Assembly (NCBI GenBank): GCA_022842325.1
Contig: JALHPU010000014.1
Coordinates: 44,129-108,128, forward strand
DNA: 64,000 nt
Direction of reading: 5' to 3'
Origin: Sulfuritalea sp.
GTDB taxonomy: Bacteria; Pseudomonadota; Gammaproteobacteria; Burkholderiales; Rhodocyclaceae
Both the position numbers and the translations under genes were made by a program. Below, piece after piece: positions 9,009 to 17,676 of this stretch; the stretch's first letter is position 1, and the number at the start of each line of letters is the position of its first letter. The notes beneath the pieces are model-generated. The model searched no databases. It was not told the origin of the DNA and worked only from the letters and a program-made list of their open reading frames with translations.

Positions 9009-10076
9009 TCAGGGATGCACGGACTCGGTAAACCATTCGCTCGGCAATTCGTGCCCGAGGCCTCGACTGCGCGCGCGCTCCAGGATCAAGGCGCCAACGG
9101 CGGCGAATTGCAATCCGAGGCCGACATTATTGACGAAGCAGCTAATCTCTGTTTCGTGCTCCCGAGCGGAAGCCCGTCCGACCAGCAGATCGGCGAGGTC
9201 GGCAAAGTCTCCCCAGCGCATGCCCTCCTGGTTCCACCAGCCATCGACAGTCTCCCTGGTCAGGTTTGGCGTCCCCGGCATGATGTTGTTCATCTGCTTC
9301 GCCTGGTGCTTGGTGTGAACCACGGTCCGACCACAGGCCTCGATCACGGCACGGTCAAGTTCCTGGGCCTTGATGCAACTGAGGTGAACGCCCGGACGCA
9401 ACCACGACGGATCGATTACCGGTGTCATCGATGAGGTGGCGGCGATGATGATATCGGCATCGCGCACACATTGCTCAGGGTTATCCACCAGCGTAACCGT
9501 GATGCCCATGCGTTCGGCATCGCGGGCAAAGGCCTCGCGGCTTTCCTGGCGCGGACTGTAGACATTGATTTCGGTCACCGGACGCACCGCAAGGATCGCC
9601 ATCAGTTGCGCACCAGCCTGCCAACCGGCGCCGATCATTCCGACGCGGAACGACTCGGGCCGCGCCAGATACTTGGCGGCAAGCCCGTTGGTCGCACCCA
9701 CCCGCATGCGCTGCGCGACTCCGTCCGGAAATATCGCCAGCAGCTCCCCGGTTTCGGTGCTGAACAGCTCCACCAGACCGACCCAGCGACCATTCGCCAG
9801 GGGCACCTTGACCCGCCGCTGCTTGCCGGCAATGGTCGGGTGAGTAACGATGTCTGAATTGATCCGAAGCGCTTGAATCTGGCGCGCAGGCCACGTCCCG
9901 CCCATATGCTTGAAAGCGTAGAAAGCGTCATCGCTGCTGCACGGTGAGATATTATCGACGCGCGGCGAGTTGAGCGCTAGTCCATGGGCGAAATCGCGAT
10001 AGGCCTGCTCGATGATATCAATGCAGTCCTCCATGGAAATAAGTTGCTCGATATCTTCGTTACTCAAAACCAGCAT
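9009..10076 (-). CDS. Ornithine cyclodeaminase / mu-crystallin family protein 2
   Basis: 355 residues. The Rossmann motif is MIGAGWQAGAQLMAILAV, with a tryptophan in place of the small residue seen in the neighbours. Other family stretches are AATSSMTPVIDPSWLRPGVH and FVNNVGLGLQFAAVGALI. GGAGACATATC precedes the ATG at 10076. The sequence differs clearly from its two neighbours, so the tandem array is not a recent duplication. The gene upstream (10340-11446) is the third member; the 263-bp gap between them shows no gene. Confidence 0.85.
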   Translation of the reverse strand: MLVLSNEDIEQLISMEDCIDIIEQAYRDFAHGLALNSPRVDNISPCSSDDAFYAFKHMGGTWPARQIQALRINSDIVTHPTIAGKQRRVKVPLANGRWVGLVELFSTETGELLAIFPDGVAQRMRVGATNGLAAKYLARPESFRVGMIGAGWQAGAQLMAILAVRPVTEINVYSPRQESREAFARDAERMGITVTLVDNPEQCVRDADIIIAATSSMTPVIDPSWLRPGVHLSCIKAQELDRAVIEACGRTVVHTKHQAKQMNNIMPGTPNLTRETVDGWWNQEGMRWGDFADLADLLVGRASAREHETEISCFVNNVGLGLQFAAVGALILERARSRGLGHELPSEWFTESVHP

Positions 10077-10339
10077 GATATGTCTCCGATCAAATTGACT
10101 GCCGAGTGAAGCACTGGCACATACGAAGACACCGCCAGTGAACGCAGTCCGGCATTCTGAAAAGCATGGCCATCGACTGCGCTCCCCTAACTTGCATGGC
10201 CGCCAAGGCCACCCCCGTGCCATGAAATTGTTAAAGGCGAATTGAAGGCCCGCCCCTCCCATCCTCCCCTCGCGGGGAGGCTATTAATTGGCTCGCTTCG
10301 CTCGACTATCACCAATCGCTCCGAACGAGTTATTTCACG

Positions 10340-11446
10340 CTAATCTCGGATGTCTTGCACAAACCACTCTGTGGGCACTTGACGACCGATATCGAGAGCC
10401 AAAACCGTTCGATAGACAAGGCCGCCAACCGCAGCAAACTGCAACCCCTGATTTCCTATGTTGTGATAGAAGGTGATTTGATCCTCCAAAGTCCGGCCTT
10501 GCGCCCGCCCGTAAATAAGATCGCAATAGCTCGGGTAATCACCCGCGAAGCCGCTCCCATGGGTCTTGCCCGGCAGACGTTGCATCTGCTCCTGGGTGCC
10601 GGCGATCCACGCGACGGGACTCATGCCGATCTCCGTCCGAATCCGCTCCGTCTCCGGCATTTTGAGCCCGCCGATTCCTTGCCGTATTTTCACATCGAAT
10701 CTGGACTCCGTATCTGGCGCCACTTCGCCGGGCCCCAACATGGCGACATGCATGCCCGGCTCAAGCCAATCCGGTTCGAACGTCGGGCTCATGCTGTCGG
10801 TCGCAGTCGAAAGAATATCAACGCCGCGCACAGCTTCGCGCGCAGAATCTACGGGCAAAACTTCGATCCCCAGCTTTTCACTCATGTCGCGCGCGTATGC
10901 CTCTCGGTTTTTCGGCGTTGGACTGTAAACTTTACAGGTCTTAATAGGCCGTACCGCACAGAATGCTTGCAGAAATGTACGGGCCATTCCTCCAGATCCG
11001 AGCATGCCAACCACGCTGGCATCTTTGCGCGCCAAATGTTTTGTCCCAATGCCCGCCCCACCGCCAACGCGCATGTGTTGCAGAACGCCATCATTTATCA
11101 GCGCCAAGGGCTCGCCATTTTTCGAAGAAAACAGCAGAATCAGGCCACAGAACGTCCCCGGTTCGATACAGTACTTCTCCTCAGTCCAGCCACCGTCGGT
11201 CGTTTGCGGCCATGTGATCACGTCGGACTTCATTCGGATGGCTAATATTCCGTCATACCATCCTTCCATGGTTCCCCAGCGGTAATATCCCTCCGCGCGA
11301 TCTGTCGGCGCATACATGTCGATGCGCGGACGGTGAATGGAATCACCGGTTTCAAGCGCCTTGAACGCCCGTTCCTGAACATCGATGCAGTCCTTCATCA
11401 AAAGGACCCGGTCGACCGTATTGTTATCGATGAATAGCACTAGCAC
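10340..11446 (-). CDS. Ornithine cyclodeaminase / mu-crystallin family protein 3
   Basis: 368 residues with Rossmann motif MLGSGGMARTFLQAFCAV. It is closest to the gene at 7800-8897: both carry RPRID, YRWGTMEG or YQWGTMEG, and end in PTEWFxQDIRD. A GTG at 11446 preceded by GGGAG is the best start; a GTG two codons later is also possible. Function is limited to the family level: NAD(P)-dependent or cyclodeaminating chemistry on an amino or imino acid. It follows the phthalate-decarboxylase-like gene on the same strand. Confidence 0.85.
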   Translation of the reverse strand: MLVLFIDNNTVDRVLLMKDCIDVQERAFKALETGDSIHRPRIDMYAPTDRAEGYYRWGTMEGWYDGILAIRMKSDVITWPQTTDGGWTEEKYCIEPGTFCGLILLFSSKNGEPLALINDGVLQHMRVGGGAGIGTKHLARKDASVVGMLGSGGMARTFLQAFCAVRPIKTCKVYSPTPKNREAYARDMSEKLGIEVLPVDSAREAVRGVDILSTATDSMSPTFEPDWLEPGMHVAMLGPGEVAPDTESRFDVKIRQGIGGLKMPETERIRTEIGMSPVAWIAGTQEQMQRLPGKTHGSGFAGDYPSYCDLIYGRAQGRTLEDQITFYHNIGNQGLQFAAVGGLVYRTVLALDIGRQVPTEWFVQDIRD

Positions 11447-11529
11447 CCACTCCCATAAGTTGATTCAGTTGCGGCTTCCCGTGCCCGCCTTCCGAAGGAT
11501 GTGCAAACGGCAGATAGATTCATCGGCGC

Positions 11530-12513
11530 TCAGGTGTCGAGGGTTGACTCCACGAACAGCCGCTCGGGCGGGTAACGCTCGCCGATAAGACCCTGGTCGT
11601 GGGAATACTTGATCAATTGTTCGAGGTTGGCCTTGTTGGCGGCAAATCCTATGGGCCACGGGTCGGCAGGAAGTAGACTTCGTTCCTGCTCGTAGTAATG
11701 TCGTCCCCAGGCGAGCCGCGACCAGTTTGGATCCTCGTAGTAGCTGTCGCAAACCGCCATCGCGTGAGCATAGACATCCATCAGCGCTTTGGCCACCCAG
11801 GGTTCGCGGCGGACCAGATCCTCGCGAAAGGCCAACACGTGCATAATCGGGAAGTAGCCGTATTTATTGAAGTACCGTATCTCTTCCTGCCGGGTGTCGG
11901 CGAACAGCCGTCGCGCCTTGACTTGGCCCGACATCACCGAATGCGGCGGGTGCGGCATGAGAAACGCATCGATCTCACGGTTCGCCAGCATCAGGCCAAG
12001 ATCGACGCCCTTCGGTAGCCGGTCGATCCTGACACCGGGCTTGGGTTGGAACGGAACCTTTTCCTCGGTCGTGACCAGCCAGTGGATGTCTTCCCAGGGC
12101 ACGCCATATTCAAACTTGAGGTCGCCCTTTGCCAGCAGCGACAGCGTCGTCTGGAACGACGACAGCGCCACCTTCTTGCTGACAAGGTCTTTTGGTTCCC
12201 ACAGGTCGGAGAGGGGATGGACGAACATCTGGCTGGTCGAGAACAGGCGACGCGGAAACACCGGCACCGCCGTCAGATCCAGCCCTCGATTGCGCGCCAT
12301 CAGGTAGGTGGACATCGAGAACTCGGCAACGTCGAAAGCGCGGTCGTGAATCATCCTCTCGTGGCGACCCGCTCCGTCGCGCAACGATGCCGCCTGGCCG
12401 ACCTGAAGCACCTTCAGATCAAGGCCAGCCCGCGACCTCGCAGTGCCGTCGAAAAACGGCACGTGCCGGTCATAGCGCTCGAGCGCAATAGTCAAAGTAA
12501 GCGCGCGCGTCAT
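11530..12513 (-). CDS. 4,5-dihydroxyphthalate decarboxylase-like / type 2 periplasmic-binding-fold protein
   Basis: 327 residues, starting TRALTLTIALERYDRHVPFF, with the conserved stretches FDVAEFSMSTYLMARNRG and RRLFSTSQMFVHP and a C-terminal PIGFAANKANLEQLIKYSHDQG. This is the family of Pht5, which decarboxylates 4,5-dihydroxyphthalate to protocatechuate, built on a binding-protein fold. There is no signal peptide, in line with a cytosolic enzyme, but many family members are uncharacterised and some are annotated as transporters. GGAGG lies ten bases before the ATG at 12513. It sits just downstream of the IS-disrupted binding-protein gene. An aromatic-acid role agrees with the UbiD genes further right; this is an inference. 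Confidence 0.7.
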   Translation of the reverse strand: MTRALTLTIALERYDRHVPFFDGTARSRAGLDLKVLQVGQAASLRDGAGRHERMIHDRAFDVAEFSMSTYLMARNRGLDLTAVPVFPRRLFSTSQMFVHPLSDLWEPKDLVSKKVALSSFQTTLSLLAKGDLKFEYGVPWEDIHWLVTTEEKVPFQPKPGVRIDRLPKGVDLGLMLANREIDAFLMPHPPHSVMSGQVKARRLFADTRQEEIRYFNKYGYFPIMHVLAFREDLVRREPWVAKALMDVYAHAMAVCDSYYEDPNWSRLAWGRHYYEQERSLLPADPWPIGFAANKANLEQLIKYSHDQGLIGERYPPERLFVESTLDT

Positions 12514-13209
12514 TTTTTATGGCCTCCGAAGCATCACTGTTTCGCTCTTTTTGTGACTGTCTCTTCAAACATTTTTATCCACTTATCGTTCATGTCCAGG
12601 AAAACCCCTGGGTCGATAAATTTGAGCGGCAGTTTCTTTAGCGGTGCATCGATGCTATTGCTCGCCGGAACATAGTATTGCCTGGATAAAATTCGCTGGG
12701 CTTCGCTAAGCATGAAATCGTAAAACAGCATTGCGGCGTGCGGGTGCGGCGCTTTTCTAAGCAAACCTATGGTTCTGAACTGGGCAATGACCGGAGCAAT
12801 GACAAACCAATCGATCGGCGCTCCCTTTTCTTTCAACTGCACGGGCTTGTTGCTGTATAGCGTCAAACCCAGCGGTACTTCTCCTGAGGCCACCAGATTG
12901 GTTAGCAGCGCATGGCCCTTGCGCACCGATATGCCGTTGGCGTCAACGATGTCCTTAAAAAGTTTTGTTCCTTTGGCTTGCCCCAATTCTTGCATTACGG
13001 CAGCAAACCAATGCTGGTCCCCGGCTTCGATGCCCAAGCGGCCTTTCCACTTGGGGTCGAGCAAGTCCTGATACGCGACGGGAAGCTCTTCCTTCTTGAT
13101 TTTGTCCGTGTTGTAGCCCTGGACGAAGATATCGATGAAGGTCCCCACCCATTCGTTGTGCGCCGGAATGGCCTGAGGCATCAAGTCGCCGTAGTAAGGC
13201 GATTTAGCC

Positions 13210-13218
13210 TGCTGCAAC
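13210..13218. repeat. Target-site duplication, left copy
   Basis: TGCTGCAAC directly flanks the left inverted repeat and is repeated exactly at 14538-14546 beyond the right one. A 9-bp duplication fits IS4-family transposition. Confidence 0.95.
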
Positions 13219-14537
13219 CAGTAGTGTCCCAACGTTAATCGAACAAGATCAACTGGTTGGGATATTCCAGTAGATCTGATGAAGGTGGAATACGAGCAAG
13301 TAGCTGATCCAATGGAGTTCTCTCAAACATGGTGAGACTCAGGATTTGTAGGATTTCGTAGAGCGAGGCAGAGAGTTTGAGTCGCTTCTTCAAGATAGCG
13401 ACGAGCACATAAACGGAGACGGCAATCCAGATCTGGGACTTGACCGCATTCTCCGAAGTACCGAAGAAGGACTTGATACGCAGATGCTGTTTGATCCACT
13501 TGAAGAACAACTCGACCTGCCACCGGCAGCGATACAGTTCGGCGATGGTTCGCGCCGGCAGTTCGGTGTTGTTCGTCAGGAAAACCAGCGTCTTGCCTAC
13601 GTCGTCCTTGATGCGAATTCGGCGCAGCGGCGTTGGGTAGTCCTGGGTCGAGTAGAAGCCGGTCAGTGTGCCAATCTGATCGCAGATGATGCCGGCCGCT
13701 CGATCCGATTCCAGGGAGTACCGGCGCTGGAAGCGCAGGTTCGACTTGGCGCGAATGACGTAGAAGCTCCCGGCCTGATGCAAGCGATGCAGCTGCTCGA
13801 AGTCGATGTAGCCGCGGTCCATGATGTAGAACGCGCCGGCTTCCGGCACCAGCATGTCGAAGACATTGACCTCGTGCCACTTGCCGTCGCTGATGTGAAT
13901 GAAGCTGGGAATGTTGCCACGCAGGTCGAGCAAGGTATGCATCTTCACCGCGGCCTTGGTGGAACGGAACGGCGCCCACGGAAATACGGACAAGCACAGG
14001 TCGATGGTCGTCGCATCCAGGGCATACACGGTATTGGACAGATCGACAGCAAAGGGCTCTTCGGCGTAAAGCTTGCGCGCAATGTTGATCAGGCTTTGCG
14101 CGAAGTCGGCATGGATGCGCCAGTCGCGAACCGAGTTGGCGTTGGCCAGCGTGTTCCTCGCGACCGTGCTGCGAAAGCCCATGTGGTACAACTTGGCCAC
14201 CTGACTGCGCAGACAGGCTTCGATGTCGCGCAGACTCTCCCGATAGGTCAGCTGCGCGAAGGCCATGCACAGATACTGGTCGAGACAGGTGAAGTGCTTG
14301 ACCTTGTGTTCCCCGTCGTAGCGAGCGACACAACGGCGAAAAGTGGTCAGCGGCAGATGCGCCATGACCTGCGCAAAAACGAGTTTGCCCGTGTTCATTG
14401 GCGACGCCCACAGTCCGGTTGGAAGAACCCGGAATGCTACGAGCGACGTTCAAATCGAGACCAGCTCCGAACACGGAATATCCTCAATTCTTCAACTTGT
14501 TATACGACCCCAGCGTGAGAACGTTGGGACACTACTG
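13219..14537 (-). mobile_element. IS4-family insertion sequence, complete, 1319 bp
   Basis: It has perfect 18-bp terminal inverted repeats: CAGTAGTGTCCCAACGTT at 13219-13236 and its reverse complement at 14520-14537. The 9-bp direct repeats TGCTGCAAC flank it. One intact transposase gene fills the element. It interrupts a solute-binding protein gene. All ends are perfect and the transposase is uninterrupted, so the copy is probably young and possibly still active. Confidence 0.96.
13235..14398 (-). CDS. IS4-family transposase (ISPepr1-like group)
   Basis: 387 residues. The DDE catalytic set is visible: first Asp in YALDATTIDLCLSVF, second in FYIMDRGYIDFEQL, and the C-terminal IS4 signature Y-x2-R-x3-E-x6-K in YRCRWQVELFFKWIKQ, supplying the Glu. 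The N-terminus (FAQVMAHLPLTTFRRCVARY) matches the DUF4372-type domain of the ISPepr1 group. The stop codon overlaps the left inverted repeat by two bases, a compact arrangement typical of such elements. It catalyses cut-and-paste movement of the surrounding element. Confidence 0.95.
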   Translation of the reverse strand: MNTGKLVFAQVMAHLPLTTFRRCVARYDGEHKVKHFTCLDQYLCMAFAQLTYRESLRDIEACLRSQVAKLYHMGFRSTVARNTLANANSVRDWRIHADFAQSLINIARKLYAEEPFAVDLSNTVYALDATTIDLCLSVFPWAPFRSTKAAVKMHTLLDLRGNIPSFIHISDGKWHEVNVFDMLVPEAGAFYIMDRGYIDFEQLHRLHQAGSFYVIRAKSNLRFQRRYSLESDRAAGIICDQIGTLTGFYSTQDYPTPLRRIRIKDDVGKTLVFLTNNTELPARTIAELYRCRWQVELFFKWIKQHLRIKSFFGTSENAVKSQIWIAVSVYVLVAILKKRLKLSASLYEILQILSLTMFERTPLDQLLARIPPSSDLLEYPNQLILFD

Positions 14538-14546
14538 TGCTGCAAC
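14538..14546. repeat. Target-site duplication, right copy
   Basis: TGCTGCAAC, identical to 13210-13218, immediately beyond the right inverted repeat. Confidence 0.95.
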
Positions 14547-14935
14547 AATTTTTCACGATGAAGCGCTTCCATTTCCGGCGCATTGTTTTCCACGATATCC
14601 GCTTCGAAGCGCCCTGCGCGTGTTTCAGATACGACTCTCTGCAAAACACTTTCCGAACTCGATCGCCAGTTTTTTACTTTAATCCCGTATTTTTTGGTGA
14701 AGGCGTCAACGATCAACACCATGTCACCCGCTGTCATGGATCCATATAAGGTCAACTCCCCCTCTTTCCTGGCGCCTTCTATCAGATCTTGAAGACGATT
14801 ATCTCCCTGGAAAAGAGCAATCTCGGCTACCGTCAACTCTGCCTTCTTCGATTGTGCCAATGCGGGGATAGCCGTTAGGACATTTAGACCAAGCAGCAAC
14901 AAAGTCACATAGACTTTTACGAATAAACTATTCAT

Positions 14936-15389
14936 GCGTCTTCTCCATAAAATCGATTGAGTCCCCGACATTGCTGCGCCGGCCACCTCCGCGCTGGCGG
15001 ATTTCGATTCCCACTGCCAGGCAAGCATCTTCGCCGCCTTGGTCGAGAGCGAATTGCATGTCCCCGACGAGGACTCATTGATCCGCGGCGATATCGGGAT
15101 GCGAGGATTCGCCAAGGGTCGGACGCCCTGTCGCTTGCGGGTGCAGGCATACCGCCGACGGTCCCGGCATGGACCGCGGCGCAGCCGCCGTCCCGCCAGC
15201 GCCGACTTTCGGTGCGCGAGGGGCAGAAGGGCGAGGTCAGCACTTATTACCTGACCCAGCGGGTGCGGCTGTGGGTTGGCGCGGTATCTCGTGGCGCCGG
15301 CGTTCGGGGATGCCAAGGATTTCGTCCACAGAAAACAAGCCCCCCATCCTTTGAGCTTCAGTGTGTAATGGAATCTGACAAAGTGGGAA
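14936..15389. other. 454-bp region without a recognisable gene
   Basis: It lies between the start of the split binding-protein gene and the end of the nickel/cobalt transporter gene. Several frames stay open because of the GC content, and a plus-strand frame reads FDSHCQASIFAALVESEL near 15000-15055, but there is no start signal and no family I recognise. It may be a remnant of a lost gene. It should also hold the promoter of the split gene. Confidence 0.4.
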
Positions 15390-16190
15390 CTAGGCCGGTC
15401 GCGAGAGCCGGACCGCGAGCGTATAGCTCGCGAGCAACACCGCGACCAAGGCAAAACCGAGCAACAGGCCGGCGCTCTCGACCATTGCCGCGACCCCCGG
15501 AACAAAATACTTGGCGAGTCCAACGCTGGCGATGGCGAGACTTACGAATGCGATGACCAATCCCATGATTCGAGAGACAACCAGCGCGCGCAGATCGTTT
15601 CCTCTCAGCAGGCGAGCGATCCACAGACCGTTCGCGCCGTCGGTCACCATCATGCCGAACATGAAGATCACGCCTAGTGCAACGGAAAAACCCCATCCGC
15701 CGAGCGCCGAAGCTGTCAGCGAAAACAGAGCGGCCTGGCTCAGGGTGTCCAGGGAAAGCGCGAAGGCCGCCCCGACAAAGGCGATGACCACGGGATGCCG
15801 GGCTTCCGAGAATTTTCTCAGAAATCGCCCCTTAAGGCCGACCGGGCGAACCACCTTGTCATGGGGTGCGCGCAGCACCGCCCACAGGTTGGCGATTCCC
15901 AGCGCGAGCAGGAACAGGATGGAGATCCACGCGCCGACAGCTTCGAGCCATGACGGCGCCGACCACTCGGTCGCTGCCAGTGCGACGATCGCGGCGACCG
16001 ACGTGACCACCAGTCCGTGACCAAGTGAAAACAGGAATCCGGACCATCGCGACAGACGCGGCCTGCGCAGCCCGTTGAAACGGGTCAGACCGTCGATGGT
16101 GGCCAGATGATCCGGGTCCATGCCGTGCTTGAGCCCAAGCAGGAAAACCACCACTATCAAGCCCAGCCAGTCGTGCGGCATCGTCTGCAT
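15390..16190 (-). CDS. NiCoT-type nickel/cobalt transporter
   Basis: 266 residues and strongly hydrophobic, with six to eight membrane segments. The signature HGMDPDHLATIDG (HX4DH metal-recognition motif of the NiCoT family) is at about residues 22-34. FSLGHGLVVTSVAAI supplies the second His motif, and FMFGMMVTDGANGLW a conserved loop. The protein imports Ni2+ or Co2+ through the inner membrane. GGAAGG lies nine bases before the ATG at 16190. It sits among EutA-like genes, one with histidine-rich tails; cobalt supply for a B12-linked system is a tempting but unproven link. Confidence 0.85.
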   Translation of the reverse strand: MQTMPHDWLGLIVVVFLLGLKHGMDPDHLATIDGLTRFNGLRRPRLSRWSGFLFSLGHGLVVTSVAAIVALAATEWSAPSWLEAVGAWISILFLLALGIANLWAVLRAPHDKVVRPVGLKGRFLRKFSEARHPVVIAFVGAAFALSLDTLSQAALFSLTASALGGWGFSVALGVIFMFGMMVTDGANGLWIARLLRGNDLRALVVSRIMGLVIAFVSLAIASVGLAKYFVPGVAAMVESAGLLLGFALVAVLLASYTLAVRLSRPA

Positions 16191-16270
16191 TTTTTTGAAC
16201 CTTCCACGAATAGTCGCGCTGCCCGGTCACGTTCAAGTCACGTTCACGGTTTAGTTGGCGCCAGGGCCAC

Positions 16271-17335
16271 TTATTTCCTGAGAAACAAATCGTTCCAGGT
16301 CTTTTCCCACTTCTCCGCTTCGTCGAGCACCGTCGCCATATCAACCATCGTGTAAGGGAATTTGTTCAGATTGGTCTTCACTTTGAGGCTCGCCGGGACA
16401 CGCCCCATGGAGCTGAACAGCTCCTGGCCCTCTGGCGACAGTACGAAGTCAGCGAACAGCAGCGCCGCATGGGGATGCGGTGCATTGCGGGCGATACCAA
16501 TACCCTGCGGGCGCCCCACCACCGGATCGACAGGCACCCAGTCAACCGGCCCCCCTCTGCGTTTCATCGACTCGGCATAGGCGTTGTACACCGTCAGCCC
16601 GACCGGAACTTCGCCGGCCGCGATGAGCTCGGATAACAACGTGTGGCCCTTGCGTACGTCCGGTTTCATCTCCGCGAGCTTGCGGAAAAAGCCCAGGCCT
16701 CTTTCCGGCCCCCACTGCTTTACGATCGTGGCGAGCCATTCATGGTCGGTCGCTTCGATGCCGATTTTTCCCTTCCACTTCGGGTCCAGGAATCCCTCGT
16801 AGGTCTTGGGCAGTTCCTCGCGGCGGACCAGGTTCGTGTTGTAGGCAACGACAAAAAAATTCAGCCTGTCGGAAATCCACTTCCGGTGGGACGGAACGGC
16901 GACCGGCGGCAAGTCCTCAATGTAGGGGCTATAAAACTCTGAAAACAGATTCTCCCGGGTCAGCATTTCCATTTCCGGCCCATTGGTTTCGATCACATCG
17001 ACGGCAAAGCGCTTGGCACGTCCCTCGGCGACCGCGCGCTGCACGACTTTCTCGCTCACAGCGCGCCAGAGTTCAACCTTGACGCCGTATTTCTTCTCGA
17101 AGGCTTGGGTCAGGGGAATCGACTCCGTTGTTGCCAACGAGGTGTAGAGCACCACCTTCCCTTCCAGACGCGCCTTTTCGATGAGCCGCGCGTCCCGATC
17201 TGCCCCGCGATACATGTGGATCGACTCGTTCGGTCCTGGCACGACTTGCGCTCCCGCGTCGGCCAGCCATGCCCATGCCGCCACCAGCGCAACAAGTTGC
17301 AGCAACACCATTTTGCGGTAACGGAACCAGCTCAT
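16271..17335 (-). CDS. Iron(III)-type periplasmic solute-binding protein (orphan 3)
   Basis: 354 residues. Signal peptide LLQLVALVAAWAWLADAGAQ, then LEGKVVLYTSLATTES, FEKKYGVKVELWRAVSEKV, LDPKWKGKIGIEATDHEW, VRKGHTLLSELIAAGEVPVG, GIGIARNAPHPHAALLFADF. The ATG at 17335 has AGGAG seven bases upstream; the longer frame to 17395 lacks one. Its upstream region carries a cluster of GGAAC/GTTCC half-sites (17483-17507) that may bind the IclR-type regulator. No permease of this type is nearby. The ligand is unknown. Confidence 0.86.
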   Translation of the reverse strand: MSWFRYRKMVLLQLVALVAAWAWLADAGAQVVPGPNESIHMYRGADRDARLIEKARLEGKVVLYTSLATTESIPLTQAFEKKYGVKVELWRAVSEKVVQRAVAEGRAKRFAVDVIETNGPEMEMLTRENLFSEFYSPYIEDLPPVAVPSHRKWISDRLNFFVVAYNTNLVRREELPKTYEGFLDPKWKGKIGIEATDHEWLATIVKQWGPERGLGFFRKLAEMKPDVRKGHTLLSELIAAGEVPVGLTVYNAYAESMKRRGGPVDWVPVDPVVGRPQGIGIARNAPHPHAALLFADFVLSPEGQELFSSMGRVPASLKVKTNLNKFPYTMVDMATVLDEAEKWEKTWNDLFLRK

Positions 17336-17676
17336 TTCGCGACTCCTCTCATCGGAAAGAATTTTTTTATAACTCTGCCGTTTTGCCCCGGACATTCGCG
17401 CCTCCTCCGCCGGGAAACGGGTTCACCCCAGCATCGAAGCATGGTGCATTGTAGAAGGAAATTTTCTCAATGGCAAATAAATGGAACTAAGTTCCGTATA
17501 GAAGAACTATCAATTGATAGACTCAATGCCGTCTCCACCTCTTGCACGACCTTCGTCCGACACGCAGCCACCGATGGGTCGCAAACAACCAAGGGAGACT
17601 CCGATCGGCGCTACCTGGCGGATTCATGTCGCGCGCGACCACCGCTTCAACACGCAAGCACAATGGCAACACTTTT
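17336..17676. other. Intergenic region upstream of orphan binding protein 3
   Basis: 341 bp between the binding-protein start (17335) and the hydrolase stop (17677). It is locally AT-rich between 17450 and 17520, and that stretch carries the palindromes described separately. No gene is seen. Confidence 0.5.
17483..17520. promoter_or_regulatory. Cluster of operator-like palindromes
   Basis: Three overlapping symmetric elements lie side by side. GGAACTAAGTTCC at 17483-17495 is perfect. GTTCCGTATAGAAGAAC at 17491-17507 is a 17-bp IclR-type site with one mismatch. CTATCAATTGATAG at 17507-17520 is a perfect 14-bp palindrome. They lie 148-185 bp upstream of the binding-protein start at 17335. Confidence 0.55.

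Larger units (their letters stand above)
12534..14935 (-). pseudogene. Iron(III)-type solute-binding protein gene split by an IS4-family insertion (orphan 2)
   Basis: The 5' part (14935 to 14538) encodes a signal peptide (LLLLGLNVLTAIPALAQ) and the N-terminal lobe up to EALHREKLLQ. The 3' part (13209 to 12534) encodes the rest, QAKSPYYGDLMPQ through GRLGIEAGDQHW and APHPHAAMLFYDF. Removing the element and one copy of the 9-bp target repeat restores a continuous frame of 358 codons including the stop. That gives 357 residues, as expected beside the intact paralogues of 350-354. No other lesion is visible, so the insertion is recent. The start is the ATG at 14935. The truncated 5' product would keep its signal peptide but lack the second lobe. 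Confidence 0.9.

Noticed and set aside
11530..12513. Calling this gene simply a sixth orphan periplasmic binding protein
   Set aside because: It lacks a signal peptide and matches the 4,5-dihydroxyphthalate decarboxylase-like branch of the fold rather than the iron(III)-type proteins.
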